Source of the DNA: Faecalimonas sp. | GTDB taxonomy: Bacteria; Bacillota; Clostridia; Lachnospirales; Lachnospiraceae | Reading direction: 5' to 3' | Assembly (NCBI GenBank): GCA_029264305.1 | Contig: JARICA010000008.1 | Span: 62,001 to 126,000, forward strand | DNA length: 64,000 nt | Shown: positions 54,401-63,022 of the stretch, piece by piece | Numbering within the stretch: the stretch's first letter is position 1 | How the letters are laid out: every line of letters begins with the position of its first letter | Translations under genes and position numbers: made by a program | Notes under the pieces: model-generated | The model's database searches: none | What the model saw: the letters and a program-made list of their open reading frames with translations, nothing else | What the model was told of the DNA's origin: nothing

Positions 54401-56258
54401 AGCACAAAGTTTTGAAGAATATAGCTTTAAATACGAAAGTCTTCAGCAAGGTCCAGGAGTCTCTTTAGGTAGAGAGGTGAAAAGCAAGACAGGACTTGTA
54501 TTGGATTATGATTTTGCAAATGTAAAAGACGGAAAAGTATATGATGCAAGTGGAAATAAGTACAATGGAAAAATTACAGGTGCAGATGTTGAGAAAAAAG
54601 ACGGAAAGACATGGTTGAAATTAACTGGTAATGGAAAAGTAGAAACAGGAATTCGTTCTATGGATTATCCATATACAGTACAGTTTGATTTACATATTCC
54701 AAAAGATACAAAAAAAGAAGTGAATTTATTTGATGGAAGAGATGGGCGTTTGACAATTAAAGAAAATGGAAATTTAGGATTGAATCGTTCATACTTTAAT
54801 CAAGATTTTGGATTTAATATTCCAAAAGGTGAAGATGTAAAATTGACCGTTGTAGGCACACAGCAGGTAACAAAACTATATGTAAACGGAAAACTTTCGA
54901 AGGCTTTATTGAGAACATCAGAATCTGAGACAGATTATGCGCATTTATTGTCTACATTTGTGTTCCCACTCACAACGATTGGAGAAGGACTAGATGGAAA
55001 AATTGCAGACATTAAAGTATATAATAAAGCATTGTCGCCTGAGAAAATTGATGAGATTTCAAAAGGAAATGTTGTAAATGAATTAAATGTATCTCAGGGA
55101 ACAGCAGCAGCTGGAGTGGCGCAGCATAAAGGGGATACTAATCAAGATGTGGCTTGGAAGAAGTTGCGTGTAGGCTGGAAAGCAATCGACGGAGATGGAA
55201 ATACTTTAGAGGGAAAACACGATACAACTGTAAGCGAAAAGGATTCTTATTTTGAAGGAACATATGCAGATAGTTCATTTGCAGTAGATTTGTTAAAGGA
55301 GCAGAAGATTAGCAAACTCGTATTACAGTGGGATAGAGCACCACAGAATTTTAAAATACAGACGTCAATAGATGGAAAAGTATGGACAGATGTGAAAACT
55401 GTTGCTGGAGAAAATGTAAATACACTTACATTTGAAACGCCATTACATACACGTTACTTAAAAATGCAAGGAATAAGTTTGAAAAATAATCAAACATTCC
55501 AGTTAAGAGAATTTGAAGCGTATGAATCTGTAGATAAAACACAACTAGGGAAATTAGTGAAAGAAGCAGAAAAAAAATTAAAAGAACTTGATGTGACATT
55601 TGCAAATAGAAAAGGGTATGACGTTTTGGTAGAAGCTTATGTAAAAGGAAATTCTATTTATAAAAACGCTCTTGCTGAGCAGGAAAATGTAAAAGAAGTA
55701 GAAAAAATGCTTCAAGATGCTCTTGGAAAAATTCCTGAACAACAAGAAAAAGTAAAAGTGATCTTTGACGTGGAAGGGGAAAAAACATCAATAGAATTGA
55801 AAAAAGGAGAGGTGCTAGGAGAATACTTGCCATCAGAACCTGTAAAAGAAGGTTTTAAATTTAAAGAATGGAATACAGACAATGGTGGTAAAGGAACAAA
55901 AGTAACAGCAGATACAGTTGTTCAGGAAGATATGATTGTGTATGCGGTGTTTGTAGAAGATTCTGAATTAGAACCACAACCAGAAATCCCAGACAAACCA
56001 AATAAACCAGAACCACAACCAGAAACCCCGGACAAACCAAATCAACCAGAACCGCAACCAGAAACACCAAACAAACCGAATCAACCAGAACTAAAACCAG
56101 AAAATCAAAACAAGCCTGCAGATGTTAAACCGGCAGAAAACCAAAACGAAAAGAAACCGGTTAAGACAGGAGATACACAGTCACCGGTATGGTATTTAGG
56201 ACTTATGGCAGCAGCAGGGGCGATAGTGATGGGTAAAAAGAAGAAAAAAGAAGATTAA
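51468..56258 (+). CDS. Cell-wall-anchored GH20 beta-N-acetylhexosaminidase
   Basis: A 1596-residue secreted exo-glycosidase. After the signal peptide (about 1-29) come two F5/8-type carbohydrate-binding domains (about 40-205 and 215-370), a GH20b domain (about 480-600) and the GH20 barrel (about 620-970) with the catalytic pair D814-E815 in 'NIGADEYWNI'. A LamG-like domain (about 1000-1190), another F5/8-type domain (about 1200-1350), a FIVAR-like helical part, an InlB-type B-repeat ('GFKFKEWNTDNGGKGTKV'), a Pro-rich repeat, 'KPVKTGD', a hydrophobic helix and a Lys tail follow. Expected substrate: beta-linked GlcNAc/GalNAc of host glycans; a lacto-N-biosidase is the alternative. GAGGAAGGG precedes the ATG. 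Confidence 0.9.
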   Translation: MKKKKVLALLLAATLTMGNLSSIHMVQAAGEEITQEQEAMTKRVTEKNIALNRPARASKYLGQTDGNPARLPSLAFDGKGDNQTSESMHSRWQSGDDDTFTEQWLEVDLGNAAKVSDITVKFFAKLYGNFVIETSDSNGDQAKWTEVGKLDIPSGDAANIIKTVDLKKNGKPTQVSRYVRLRFTSANQNALKRSIGIYECEVHGELDSPDKPNTITGNIAKGKRVEASGVEAEAQQFKAELAVDGDKTSDTSRWSAPKMKNGTTPNQNQTMQWFEINLGNEVTDITSIDVTFFKKVFSTDFVIKTKENKNDAWGEPIKTFKCEPSGDVKDENKKVSITDVKNLKKYVRFEFNKVNTSAGGNSVSVREIEINGTQVQVPNEAESAQEVIDAIKGLEQITADMAEVPLPTVPEGYEIHVKGSEFPQVIADDGKITDYNIYDYNNMEIMLEVVNKEDENDKAQKTFQVSVPKKTQKHAELFPKVEKQNAEPKVIPSIQEWYGYNGEVQLSKDSRIIVKDHANLNVNKIAKRLQKDLKEITGMELSIVSGQNGNGNDIVIESATKDVYSLGKEGYLLQADDKGIHIIANGYNGCLYGAMTLEQVLYTQKGKFTFPKGVARDFSKYEVRGVMIDIARTPYRIDALEDIVKALSFYKINEVQFHLNDNRHVPGNKDRDKYEHWKDVEGMFRLESDTFPGLVTTPKKDKYYNEVFGGTPQYTKEEYKNLQKMAMDYGINPISEIDAPGHSLLFTKYVKNNLEEVKKKVPGVTGNINADKDWELLAMTGEKKNSAFAFMNALFDEYLRENVFLGDTVNIGADEYWNITPEERKGVQTYIRQTADHIKQHNKKVRMWGSTKQFFANQEEAKAYNDIEIDFWSNSWEDAQSRIQQGYKVVNVDSFHLYGNPGRDKRDIVNVEHIFNNWNPTVMTGSNDVKKSEPNLLGAKTALWADISDMGVTERDNFERILRQAAVLSEKTWGGTDEAQSFEEYSFKYESLQQGPGVSLGREVKSKTGLVLDYDFANVKDGKVYDASGNKYNGKITGADVEKKDGKTWLKLTGNGKVETGIRSMDYPYTVQFDLHIPKDTKKEVNLFDGRDGRLTIKENGNLGLNRSYFNQDFGFNIPKGEDVKLTVVGTQQVTKLYVNGKLSKALLRTSESETDYAHLLSTFVFPLTTIGEGLDGKIADIKVYNKALSPEKIDEISKGNVVNELNVSQGTAAAGVAQHKGDTNQDVAWKKLRVGWKAIDGDGNTLEGKHDTTVSEKDSYFEGTYADSSFAVDLLKEQKISKLVLQWDRAPQNFKIQTSIDGKVWTDVKTVAGENVNTLTFETPLHTRYLKMQGISLKNNQTFQLREFEAYESVDKTQLGKLVKEAEKKLKELDVTFANRKGYDVLVEAYVKGNSIYKNALAEQENVKEVEKMLQDALGKIPEQQEKVKVIFDVEGEKTSIELKKGEVLGEYLPSEPVKEGFKFKEWNTDNGGKGTKVTADTVVQEDMIVYAVFVEDSELEPQPEIPDKPNKPEPQPETPDKPNQPEPQPETPNKPNQPELKPENQNKPADVKPAENQNEKKPVKTGDTQSPVWYLGLMAAAGAIVMGKKKKKED
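55971..56087 (+). repeat. Proline-rich coding repeat, three units of 39 bp
   Basis: Units 55971-56009, 56010-56048 and 56049-56087 code for 13 residues of the form E-P-Q-P-E-x-P-(D/N)-K-P-N-(K/Q)-P; a degenerate fourth begins at 56088. It is a wall-spanning linker before the sorting signal. Confidence 0.9.
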
Positions 56259-56277
56259 TTGCTTTTTAAAATACAGG

Positions 56278-56306
56278 TTGACGTAATCTGCAAGTAGTGT
56301 TATGAT
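56278..56306 (+). promoter_or_regulatory. Promoter of the S-box/metK transcript
   Basis: TTGACG (56278-56283) and TATGAT (56301-56306), spacing 17, lie 39 bases before the riboswitch. Confidence 0.65.
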
Positions 56307-56344
56307 AATCAGCGTAGCAAATATATGTATTATATAGAGACTTT

Positions 56345-56444
56345 CTCTTATTCAGAGTGGTGGAGGTAAAAGGACTGATGAAGCCACGGCAACCCCTTGT
56401 TATTAGGAAGGTGCCAACCTGAGCGAGTAATCGAACAATAAGAG
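56345..56444 (+). promoter_or_regulatory. SAM-I (S-box) riboswitch
   Basis: P1 is closed by CTCTTATT (56345-56352) and AATAAGAG (56437-56444). Between them are the conserved SAM-I elements GACTGATGAAGCC, GGCAACC and GGTGCCAACCTGAGCG. It senses SAM and acts on the terminator at 56465, lowering metK expression when SAM is plentiful. Confidence 0.95.
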
Positions 56445-56464
56445 GATTGATTTATGAGAATATA

Positions 56465-56493
56465 AACAGTCCACTTTTGTGGGCTGTTTTTTT
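56465..56493 (+). terminator. S-box-controlled terminator
   Basis: A 10-bp stem (56465-56474 with 56479-56488, one G-T) with a TTTT loop and T-run. It is the expression platform of the riboswitch. Confidence 0.85.
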
Positions 56494-56568
56494 GTAAAAA
56501 GCAGGAAAAGATAGTTTTTTACAAAGAAATCCTTACAAAGAGAAAGTAGAAAAAGAAAGGAAAAGAAA

Positions 56569-57756
56569 ATGGAGAGATTATTATTTACGTCAGAATCAGT
56601 AACAGAAGGACATCCAGATAAAATTTGTGACCAGATTTCAGACGCTGTTTTAGATGCGTTGATGGAACAAGATCCAAATAGCCGTGTAGCTTGTGAAACG
56701 GCTATTACAACAGGACTTGTATTAGTTATGGGTGAAATCACAACAAATGCCTATGTAGATATTCAAAAAATTGTAAGAGAAACAATTAATGAAATAGGAT
56801 ATAATCGTGGAAAATATGGGTTTGATGCACATACTTGTGGTGTTATTACAGCAATTGATGAACAATCATCAGATATTGCCATGGGTGTTGATAAAGCGTT
56901 AGAAGCAAAAGAAAATAGAATGACAGATGAAGAAATTGAAGCAATTGGTGCAGGTGATCAGGGAATGATGTTTGGATATGCATCAAATGAAACGGAAGAG
57001 TATATGCCATACCCAATTTCATTAGCACATAAGATGGCATTGCAGTTAACAAAAATTCGTAAAGATGGAACACTTACATATTTACGTCCAGATGGAAAAA
57101 CACAGGTTTCTGTAGAATATAATGAAGAAGGAAAACCAGAAAGATTAGATGCTGTTGTTCTTTCTACACAGCATGATCCAGATGTGACACAAGAACAGAT
57201 TCATGAAGATATTAAAAAACATGTATTTGATGTTATTCTTCCAAAAGAAATGATTGATGAAAATACAAAATTCTTTATTAACCCAACAGGGCGATTTGTG
57301 ATTGGTGGACCACATGGAGATAGTGGTGTAACAGGACGTAAAATTATTGTAGATACTTATGGTGGAATGGCTCGTCATGGTGGTGGAGCATTTTCTGGAA
57401 AAGATTGTACAAAGGTGGATCGTTCAGCAGCATATGCGGCAAGATATGTAGCGAAAAATATTGTAGCAGCTGGAATAGCAGATAAATGTGAAATTCAATT
57501 ATCATATGCAATTGGGGTTGCACAACCAACTTCAATTATGGTTGATACATTTGGAACAGGAAAATTGTCTGAAGAAAAATTGGTAGAAATTATTAGAGAA
57601 AACTTTGATTTAAGACCAGCAGGAATTATCAAAATGTTAGATTTACGACGTCCAATTTACAAGCAGACAGCAGCATACGGACATTTTGGACGTAATGATT
57701 TAGATTTACCTTGGGAAAAGTTAGATAAAGTAGAAAATTTGAAAAAATATCTATAA
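56569..57756 (+). CDS. metK: S-adenosylmethionine synthetase
   Basis: Makes SAM from methionine and ATP. The 395-residue product has '[20 protein letters not shown]', '[12 protein letters not shown]' and '[19 protein letters not shown]', all canonical. AAAGGAAAAG precedes the ATG. The only gene visibly under the S-box in this window; a hairpin follows. Confidence 0.98.
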   Translation: MERLLFTSESVTEGHPDKICDQISDAVLDALMEQDPNSRVACETAITTGLVLVMGEITTNAYVDIQKIVRETINEIGYNRGKYGFDAHTCGVITAIDEQSSDIAMGVDKALEAKENRMTDEEIEAIGAGDQGMMFGYASNETEEYMPYPISLAHKMALQLTKIRKDGTLTYLRPDGKTQVSVEYNEEGKPERLDAVVLSTQHDPDVTQEQIHEDIKKHVFDVILPKEMIDENTKFFINPTGRFVIGGPHGDSGVTGRKIIVDTYGGMARHGGGAFSGKDCTKVDRSAAYAARYVAKNIVAAGIADKCEIQLSYAIGVAQPTSIMVDTFGTGKLSEEKLVEIIRENFDLRPAGIIKMLDLRRPIYKQTAAYGHFGRNDLDLPWEKLDKVENLKKYL

Positions 57757-57763
57757 AAATACA

Positions 57764-57800
57764 TTTGGGACGTAGTGATTGTGAAATGCTACGTCCCAAA
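57764..57800 (+). terminator. Hairpin after metK
   Basis: TTTGGGACGTAG (57764-57775) pairs perfectly with CTACGTCCCAAA (57789-57800); flanking A/T bases lengthen the stem with one bulge and TTTT at its foot. The T-run is short, so termination is likely but not certain. Confidence 0.6.
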
Positions 57801-57875
57801 GTGCATTTTAACCGATTTTTTATAAGAATTTTATAAATATTTATAATGGTTTTGGTGTAGAACAGAACATACCAT

Positions 57876-57883
57876 GCTATAAT
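57876..57883 (+). promoter_or_regulatory. Extended -10 element of the two-component operon
   Basis: A TG one base before TATAAT (57878-57883) makes an extended -10 element, about 52 bases before the kinase start. No clear -35. Confidence 0.4.
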
Positions 57884-57934
57884 GAACACGCAAGTTTCGA
57901 GAGCGAAACAAGTAAAATGAAAGGGAGTGTCCGC

Positions 57935-59428
57935 TTGAAGTTAAAAACAAGGTTGATTATAGCATTCGTAACCGTCAGCGTTCTACCAATTTTATTGACT
58001 ACAATTATTATTTTTGGATTAAGTCAGTATCAGATTAATTTGATTGAGCAAAATTATGGAATTACAGGAACAACGTATAAAAATTTTTCTAATTCTGTGC
58101 AAGTGATGAATAGTTTGACGGAACAACCATATCACGAGTTGAAGGAAGTTGCCGCTGAAAACCCAAGCAAACTTTGTGATGTTACTTATTTAGAGAAAAT
58201 AAATGAAAAACTACTTTCTAAAAATTCTTATCTGATTGTTAGAAATAATATGAAAATTATATATATTGGAGGAAATGCTGAACAGGTAAAGCAGATGATT
58301 TATCAGTTGCCAGAATACGGTGAACATGATTCGACTTCAAAGAATGGAGTATATTATGGAAATGCACAATCTTTAGTTAAACAAATCGATTTTCATCAAG
58401 TAGATGGGAGTGTGGGAAGTGCGTTTCTTGTGACGGATGTTAGTAATGTGATTCCAGAAGTGCGTCAATTGATTACGGATGCATTGTTAGCAATTGTCAT
58501 TATTTTTGTTGTGACAGCAGCTCTTCTTATATTTTGGATATATAAAGGAGTTACAGGCCCTCTTGGAAAAATGCAAAAAGCAGCGAAGAATATTAAAGAA
58601 GGGAATCTTGAATTTAAGTTAGAACCAGAAACGGATGATGAACTAGGACAACTTTGCCAAGATTTTGAAGATATGAGAAGGCGTTTAAAGACAAATGCAG
58701 AAGAAAAATTGCAATATGATAAAGAAGGAAAAGAATTGATTAGTAATATTTCACATGATTTAAAAACTCCAGTTACGGCAATTAAAGGGTATGCAGAAGG
58801 AATTATGGATGGTGTTGCCGATACGCCTGAAAAGATGGAAAAATATATCCGAACGATTTATAATAAAGCAAATGAGATGGATCGACTAATTAATGAATTG
58901 ACCTTTTATTCAAAGATAGATACAAATCGAATACCATATAATTTTAGTACGATTTTAGTAAATGATTACTTTGATGATTGTGCAGAAGATTTGTCCTTAG
59001 AATTGGAGGCAAAAGGAATTGTTTTTGGATATTCTAATTATGTAGAAGGAGAACAGAAGATTATTGCTGATGCGGAACAATTGAAGAGAGTTATCAATAA
59101 TATTGTAACAAATTCGATAAAATATATGGATAAGGAACAAGGTCGTATTAATCTTCGCATAAAAGATGTTGGAGACTTTATTCAAGTAGAACTTGAAGAT
59201 AATGGAAAAGGAATTTCCCCAAAAGATTTACCTAATATTTTTGATAGATTTTATAGGACGGATGCATCAAGAAATTCTTCCAAAGGAGGAAGTGGAATTG
59301 GGCTTTCTATTGTAAAGAAAATTGTTGAGGAGCATGGTGGAAAAATTTGGGCAACAAGCAAAGAAGGAACAGGGACAGTAATGTACTTTGTTATTAGAAA
59401 ATATCAGGAGGTACCGATGAATGAATAA
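57935..59428 (+). CDS. Membrane sensor histidine kinase
   Basis: The 497-residue kinase has a transmembrane helix near residue 10-30, an extracytoplasmic sensor region (about 35-180), a second helix (about 182-208), a HAMP linker, HisKA with phospho-accepting H274 in 'NISHDLKTPV', and HATPase_c with 'NNIVTNSIKY', 'DNGKGI' and 'GGSGIGLSIVKKIVEEHGG'. No PAS domain, so it is not WalK-like. I start it at TTG 57935 behind AAGGGAG; an in-frame ATG 18 bases upstream lacks a site. Its end overlaps the regulator gene by 8 bases. Confidence 0.92.
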   Translation: MKLKTRLIIAFVTVSVLPILLTTIIIFGLSQYQINLIEQNYGITGTTYKNFSNSVQVMNSLTEQPYHELKEVAAENPSKLCDVTYLEKINEKLLSKNSYLIVRNNMKIIYIGGNAEQVKQMIYQLPEYGEHDSTSKNGVYYGNAQSLVKQIDFHQVDGSVGSAFLVTDVSNVIPEVRQLITDALLAIVIIFVVTAALLIFWIYKGVTGPLGKMQKAAKNIKEGNLEFKLEPETDDELGQLCQDFEDMRRRLKTNAEEKLQYDKEGKELISNISHDLKTPVTAIKGYAEGIMDGVADTPEKMEKYIRTIYNKANEMDRLINELTFYSKIDTNRIPYNFSTILVNDYFDDCAEDLSLELEAKGIVFGYSNYVEGEQKIIADAEQLKRVINNIVTNSIKYMDKEQGRINLRIKDVGDFIQVELEDNGKGISPKDLPNIFDRFYRTDASRNSSKGGSGIGLSIVKKIVEEHGGKIWATSKEGTGTVMYFVIRKYQEVPMNE

Positions 59429-60110
59429 GATTTTAATTGTAGAAGATGAGGAAGCAATTGCTGATTTAGAAAAAGATTACTTAGAGTTAAGTGGATTTGA
59501 AGTAGAAGTGGCAAATGATGGAGAAATTGGATTAGAGAAAGCACTTGGTGAGGAGTACAATCTTATTATTTTAGATTTAATGCTTCCAGGCATAGATGGA
59601 TTTGAAATATGTAGAAGAGTTCGTGATGAAAAAAATACACCTATTATTATGATTTCAGCTAAAAAAGATGATATTGATAAAATTAGAGGTCTCGGGCTTG
59701 GAGCAGATGATTATATGACGAAACCATTTAGCCCAAGCGAACTTGTTGCTAGAGTAAAAGCTCATCTTGCAAGGTATGAACGATTAATAGGTAGTACAAT
59801 AGAAGAAAATGAGATTATTGAGATTAGAGGACTAAAGATTGACACAACGGCAAGACGTGTATGGGTGAACGGTGAGGAAAAGTCATTTACAACAAAAGAA
59901 TTTGATTTACTTACGTTTCTGGCTAGTCATCCAAATCACGTTTATACAAAAGATCAGTTATTTAGTGAAATATGGGATATGGAATCCATAGGTGATATTG
60001 CAACTGTAACAGTTCATATTAAAAAGATAAGAGAAAAAATAGAGTTTGACACATCAAAACCACAATATATAGAAACGATTTGGGGTGTTGGCTATCGCTT
60101 TAAAGTGTAG
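59421..60110 (+). CDS. OmpR/PhoB-type response regulator
   Basis: A 229-residue cytosolic regulator: receiver domain with phospho-acceptor D52 in 'LIILDLMLPG' and K of 'ADDYMTKPFSP', and a C-terminal winged helix ('TTKEFDLLTFLASHPNHVYTKDQLFSEIW', 'VHIKKIREKIE'). It overlaps the kinase by 8 bases and is surely its partner. Regulon unknown; its operon is followed by the potassium transporter genes, 77 bases away. Confidence 0.95.
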   Translation: MNKILIVEDEEAIADLEKDYLELSGFEVEVANDGEIGLEKALGEEYNLIILDLMLPGIDGFEICRRVRDEKNTPIIMISAKKDDIDKIRGLGLGADDYMTKPFSPSELVARVKAHLARYERLIGSTIEENEIIEIRGLKIDTTARRVWVNGEEKSFTTKEFDLLTFLASHPNHVYTKDQLFSEIWDMESIGDIATVTVHIKKIREKIEFDTSKPQYIETIWGVGYRFKV

Positions 60111-60120
60111 TATACTAATC

Positions 60121-60148
60121 AAAGCAAATACGTTATCGTATTTGCTTT
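60121..60148. repeat. 12-bp hairpin between the response regulator and ktrB-like genes
   Basis: AAAGCAAATACG (60121-60132) and CGTATTTGCTTT (60137-60148) pair perfectly around TTAT. The T-run is only three bases, so it could be a weak terminator or a processing or control site. Confidence 0.6.
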
Positions 60149-60187
60149 ACCTATGTAAAAATTTATTAGAATGTGGGGAATAAATTT

Positions 60188-61564
60188 GTGAAGGAACGAA
60201 AGAAAAGTATAAGGTTTACTACAATGCAGCTGATTGCTGCAGGTTTTTTGGGGATTATCATTTTAGGGGCAATTTTATTGTATTTACCAGTAAGTAATAC
60301 AAAACCAATTCAATTTACAGATGCACTATTTACAGCAACTTCTGCGGTATGTGTGACAGGACTTGTTACTATTGTCCCAGCAACACAATTTACAGTGTTA
60401 GGAAAAGGAATTCTTCTTGTACTCATTCAAATTGGGGGGCTTGGAGTTATTGCTTGTACATTTTCCTTCTTTTTGATCATAAAGAAGAAAATCACATTGC
60501 GAGAACGAATTATTATTCAAGAAACTTATAATATGGATACGTTAAGTGGGCTTGTAAAATTTTTGATTAAAATCATTAAAGGTACTTTTGTGGTGGAAGG
60601 AATAGGAGCAATATTGTTCGCTTTTCAATTTATACCAGAATATGGAATCGTAGAGGGAATTTGTTATTCTATATTTCATTCAATTTCGGCTTTTTGTAAT
60701 GCGGGAATTGATATTTTAGGTAATTCTAGTTTTACAAAGTATGCAATAAATCCTTTGGTTAATTTTACAACGATGATGTTAATTGTTTTAGGTGGAATTG
60801 GATTTACAGTTTGGTGGGATGTCATTAATAATATATTTCGAGAAATTGGAAAAGAAAGGGCTTCCATTAGGAAAGTGTTTACAAAATTAACATTACATTC
60901 TAAAATTGCCATTAGTATGACAATCGCATTGATTTTTGTGGGAATGGTTAGTTTTTTTGTTATGGAGTATGCTAATCCAGAGACTTTTGGAAATATGTCG
61001 TTGGGAGAAAAACTTATGGCAGCAGGATTCCATTCGGTATCAACAAGAACAGCAGGATTTGCTACCGTATCTCAATCAGGTTTAACAAACGGATCAAAAT
61101 TGATTACGTGTCTTCTTATGTTTGTTGGTGGGTCGCCAGCGGGTACAGCCGGAGGTGTGAAGACGACAACGGTTGCTATGCTTGTTTTGACATGTCGATC
61201 CGTTATTAAAAACGGAAAAGATACAGAATGTTTTGGAAGAAAGATCGTAGAAGACAATATTCGCACTGGACTTGCAGTGATTTTTCTTTCCATGGGCTTT
61301 TTGATTATGGGAACAGTAGTTGTTTCTGTATTGGAACCAGATATGGAATTTATGCGTATTTTATATGAAACTACATCGGCAATGGGAACAGTAGGGTTAA
61401 GTGCTGATTTAACTCCTGAACTGAGAACAGCAAGTAAATATGTTATCATGATGTTGATGTATATCGGACGAATTGGACCTGTAACAATGGTATTGATATT
61501 TGGAAAAGGTCATACAAAAGATAGGGTAAGAGAATTACCAGAAAAACGTATTCTAGTAGGATAG
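60188..61564 (+). CDS. ktrB: TrkH/KtrB-type potassium uptake channel subunit
   Basis: The 458-residue membrane subunit has four pore-loop repeats, each with the selectivity-filter glycine, in 'TSAVCVTGL', 'ISAFCNAGID', 'STRTAGF' and 'SAMGTVGLS', the KtrB/TrkH arrangement. It admits K+ with the cytosolic RCK subunit encoded next door. Two GTG starts are possible (60173 and 60188); GGGG lies about 9 bases before the second, so I prefer it, weakly. Confidence 0.93.
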   Translation: MKERKKSIRFTTMQLIAAGFLGIIILGAILLYLPVSNTKPIQFTDALFTATSAVCVTGLVTIVPATQFTVLGKGILLVLIQIGGLGVIACTFSFFLIIKKKITLRERIIIQETYNMDTLSGLVKFLIKIIKGTFVVEGIGAILFAFQFIPEYGIVEGICYSIFHSISAFCNAGIDILGNSSFTKYAINPLVNFTTMMLIVLGGIGFTVWWDVINNIFREIGKERASIRKVFTKLTLHSKIAISMTIALIFVGMVSFFVMEYANPETFGNMSLGEKLMAAGFHSVSTRTAGFATVSQSGLTNGSKLITCLLMFVGGSPAGTAGGVKTTTVAMLVLTCRSVIKNGKDTECFGRKIVEDNIRTGLAVIFLSMGFLIMGTVVVSVLEPDMEFMRILYETTSAMGTVGLSADLTPELRTASKYVIMMLMYIGRIGPVTMVLIFGKGHTKDRVRELPEKRILVG

Positions 61565-61575
61565 GAGATAAGAAA

Positions 61576-62226
61576 ATGGGAAGACAATATGCGGTATTTG
61601 GATTAGGGAATTTTGGTAAAAGTGTGGCACTTTCGTTGGAAAGATTAGGATGTGAAGTTCTTGTCGTTGATAAATCAATGGAAAAAATACAAGAAATTTC
61701 TGATGAAGTATCATATGCCATGCGTGCGGATATTGAAGAAGCGGAAGTGATGGAGACAATTGGAGCAAGAAATTTAGATGGGGCAATAGTTGCATTGTCG
61801 GAAAATCTCGAGGCAAGTATTGTAGCAACAATTATGGCAAAAGAAACGGGTATTCCGTATGTAATAGCAAAAGCACAAACAGAATTACAAGGAAGAATTT
61901 TGAAGAAAGTTGGTGCAGATGTTATTGTTTATCCAGAAAAAGAGATGGGGATTCGTATTGCGAGAGGAATTGTAGCGACAAATTTTGCGGAATGGATTGA
62001 CTTATCGCCAGAATATAGTTTAGTAGAATGGAAAATACCTAGCAAGTGGGCAGGAAAGACTCTATTGGAATTGCGTATAAGAGAGAGAAAAGGAATTAAT
62101 GTTGTTGGGATTATTCATGATGGAAAGGTGAATCTTTCTTTTGAGCCAACCGAACCACTTCCAGAAGAAGGAATTATTATTTTGATTGGTTCAAATAAGG
62201 TATTACAGAAACTAAAAGAGGAGTAA
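61576..62226 (+). CDS. ktrA: KtrA-type RCK domain potassium uptake regulator
   Basis: A 216-residue cytosolic gating subunit with RCK_N (dinucleotide-binding 'GLGNFGKSVALSL', then 'VLVVDKSMEKIQ') and RCK_C (about residues 135-215, 'LLELRIRERKGINVVGIIHDG'). It assembles as a ring on KtrB; RCK domains bind ATP/ADP and sometimes c-di-AMP. It is 11 bases from ktrB, so co-transcribed. Confidence 0.95.
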   Translation: MGRQYAVFGLGNFGKSVALSLERLGCEVLVVDKSMEKIQEISDEVSYAMRADIEEAEVMETIGARNLDGAIVALSENLEASIVATIMAKETGIPYVIAKAQTELQGRILKKVGADVIVYPEKEMGIRIARGIVATNFAEWIDLSPEYSLVEWKIPSKWAGKTLLELRIRERKGINVVGIIHDGKVNLSFEPTEPLPEEGIIILIGSNKVLQKLKEE

Positions 62227-62230
62227 GGAC

Positions 62231-63004
62231 ATGATTACAAGTACAAGCAATGGGCAAGTAAAAGAATTGCTACAATTGCAAAAGAAGAGTAAGGTGAGGA
62301 ATGAAAGAAATATTTTTGTTGTTGAGGGTATAAAAATGTTTCTTGAAGCACCAAGAAATCGTATTGAAAAGGTGTTTATTTCTGAAACACTATTTAATAA
62401 GAAGAAACAGGAATTAGATTTAGAGGGATTAAAAGTAGAGATTTTGTCGGATAAAGTATTTTCGTATGTGTCAGATACGAAAACACCACAAGGAATTTTG
62501 TGTATAGTTAGACAAAAAAAGACAAAACTGGAAGAAATTTTCAGACAAAAACAAGCTCATTTAATGATTTTAGAAAATTTGCAGGATCCGGGGAATTTGG
62601 GAACAATTGTCAGAACGGCAGAAGGGGCTGGTGTGAGTGGAATTATTCTAAGTAAAGATTGTGTGGATATTTATAATCCCAAAACAATTCGGTCTACAAT
62701 GGGGTCCATTTATCGTATGCCATTTTTGTATGTAGAAAATTTAGAAAAGACAATTGAAGAAGTGAAAAAACAGAAGATTAAAGTGTATGCAGCACATTTG
62801 CAAGGAAAAAATAATTATGATGAAGAAAATTACAAAAGTGGATGTGCTTTTTTGATTGGCAATGAAGGAAATGGATTGAGTCAAGAAATCGCAGAAATGG
62901 CTGATATTTGGGTGAAAATCCGTATGCATGGGCAAGTGGAATCTTTGAATGCGGCAATTGCTTCGTCGATATTGATGTTCGAGGTGTGTAGACAGAGACG
63001 ATAA
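62231..63004 (+). CDS. SpoU/TrmH-family RNA 2'-O-methyltransferase
   Basis: A 257-residue enzyme with an N-terminal substrate-binding domain (residues 1-95) and a SPOUT catalytic domain: 'LMILENLQDPGNLGTIVRTAEGAG', 'STMGSIYRMPFLY', 'CAFLIGNEGNGLSQEI' and 'SLNAAIASSILMFEV'. It methylates a ribose in rRNA or tRNA; the exact position is not deducible. It is 4 bases past ktrA, so in the same operon. Following it, a new promoter serves the SleB gene. Confidence 0.95.
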   Translation: MITSTSNGQVKELLQLQKKSKVRNERNIFVVEGIKMFLEAPRNRIEKVFISETLFNKKKQELDLEGLKVEILSDKVFSYVSDTKTPQGILCIVRQKKTKLEEIFRQKQAHLMILENLQDPGNLGTIVRTAEGAGVSGIILSKDCVDIYNPKTIRSTMGSIYRMPFLYVENLEKTIEEVKKQKIKVYAAHLQGKNNYDEENYKSGCAFLIGNEGNGLSQEIAEMADIWVKIRMHGQVESLNAAIASSILMFEVCRQRR

Positions 63005-63022
63005 TTTTTTTAGACATGGGGG

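Noticed and set aside
43832..56258. Mobile element or recent transfer of the glycosidase island
   Set aside because: No integrase, transposase, direct-repeat boundary or tRNA junction flanks it, and base composition and ribosome sites look like the neighbours.
56403..56741. Minus-strand open frame across the S-box and start of metK
   Set aside because: It overlaps a clear riboswitch, terminator and metK coding sequence on the plus strand, and has no recognisable domain or ribosome site.
60171..60191. Six-codon ATG ORF before ktrB
   Set aside because: It overlaps the probable ribosome binding site and start of ktrB in another frame; too short to claim as a leader peptide.
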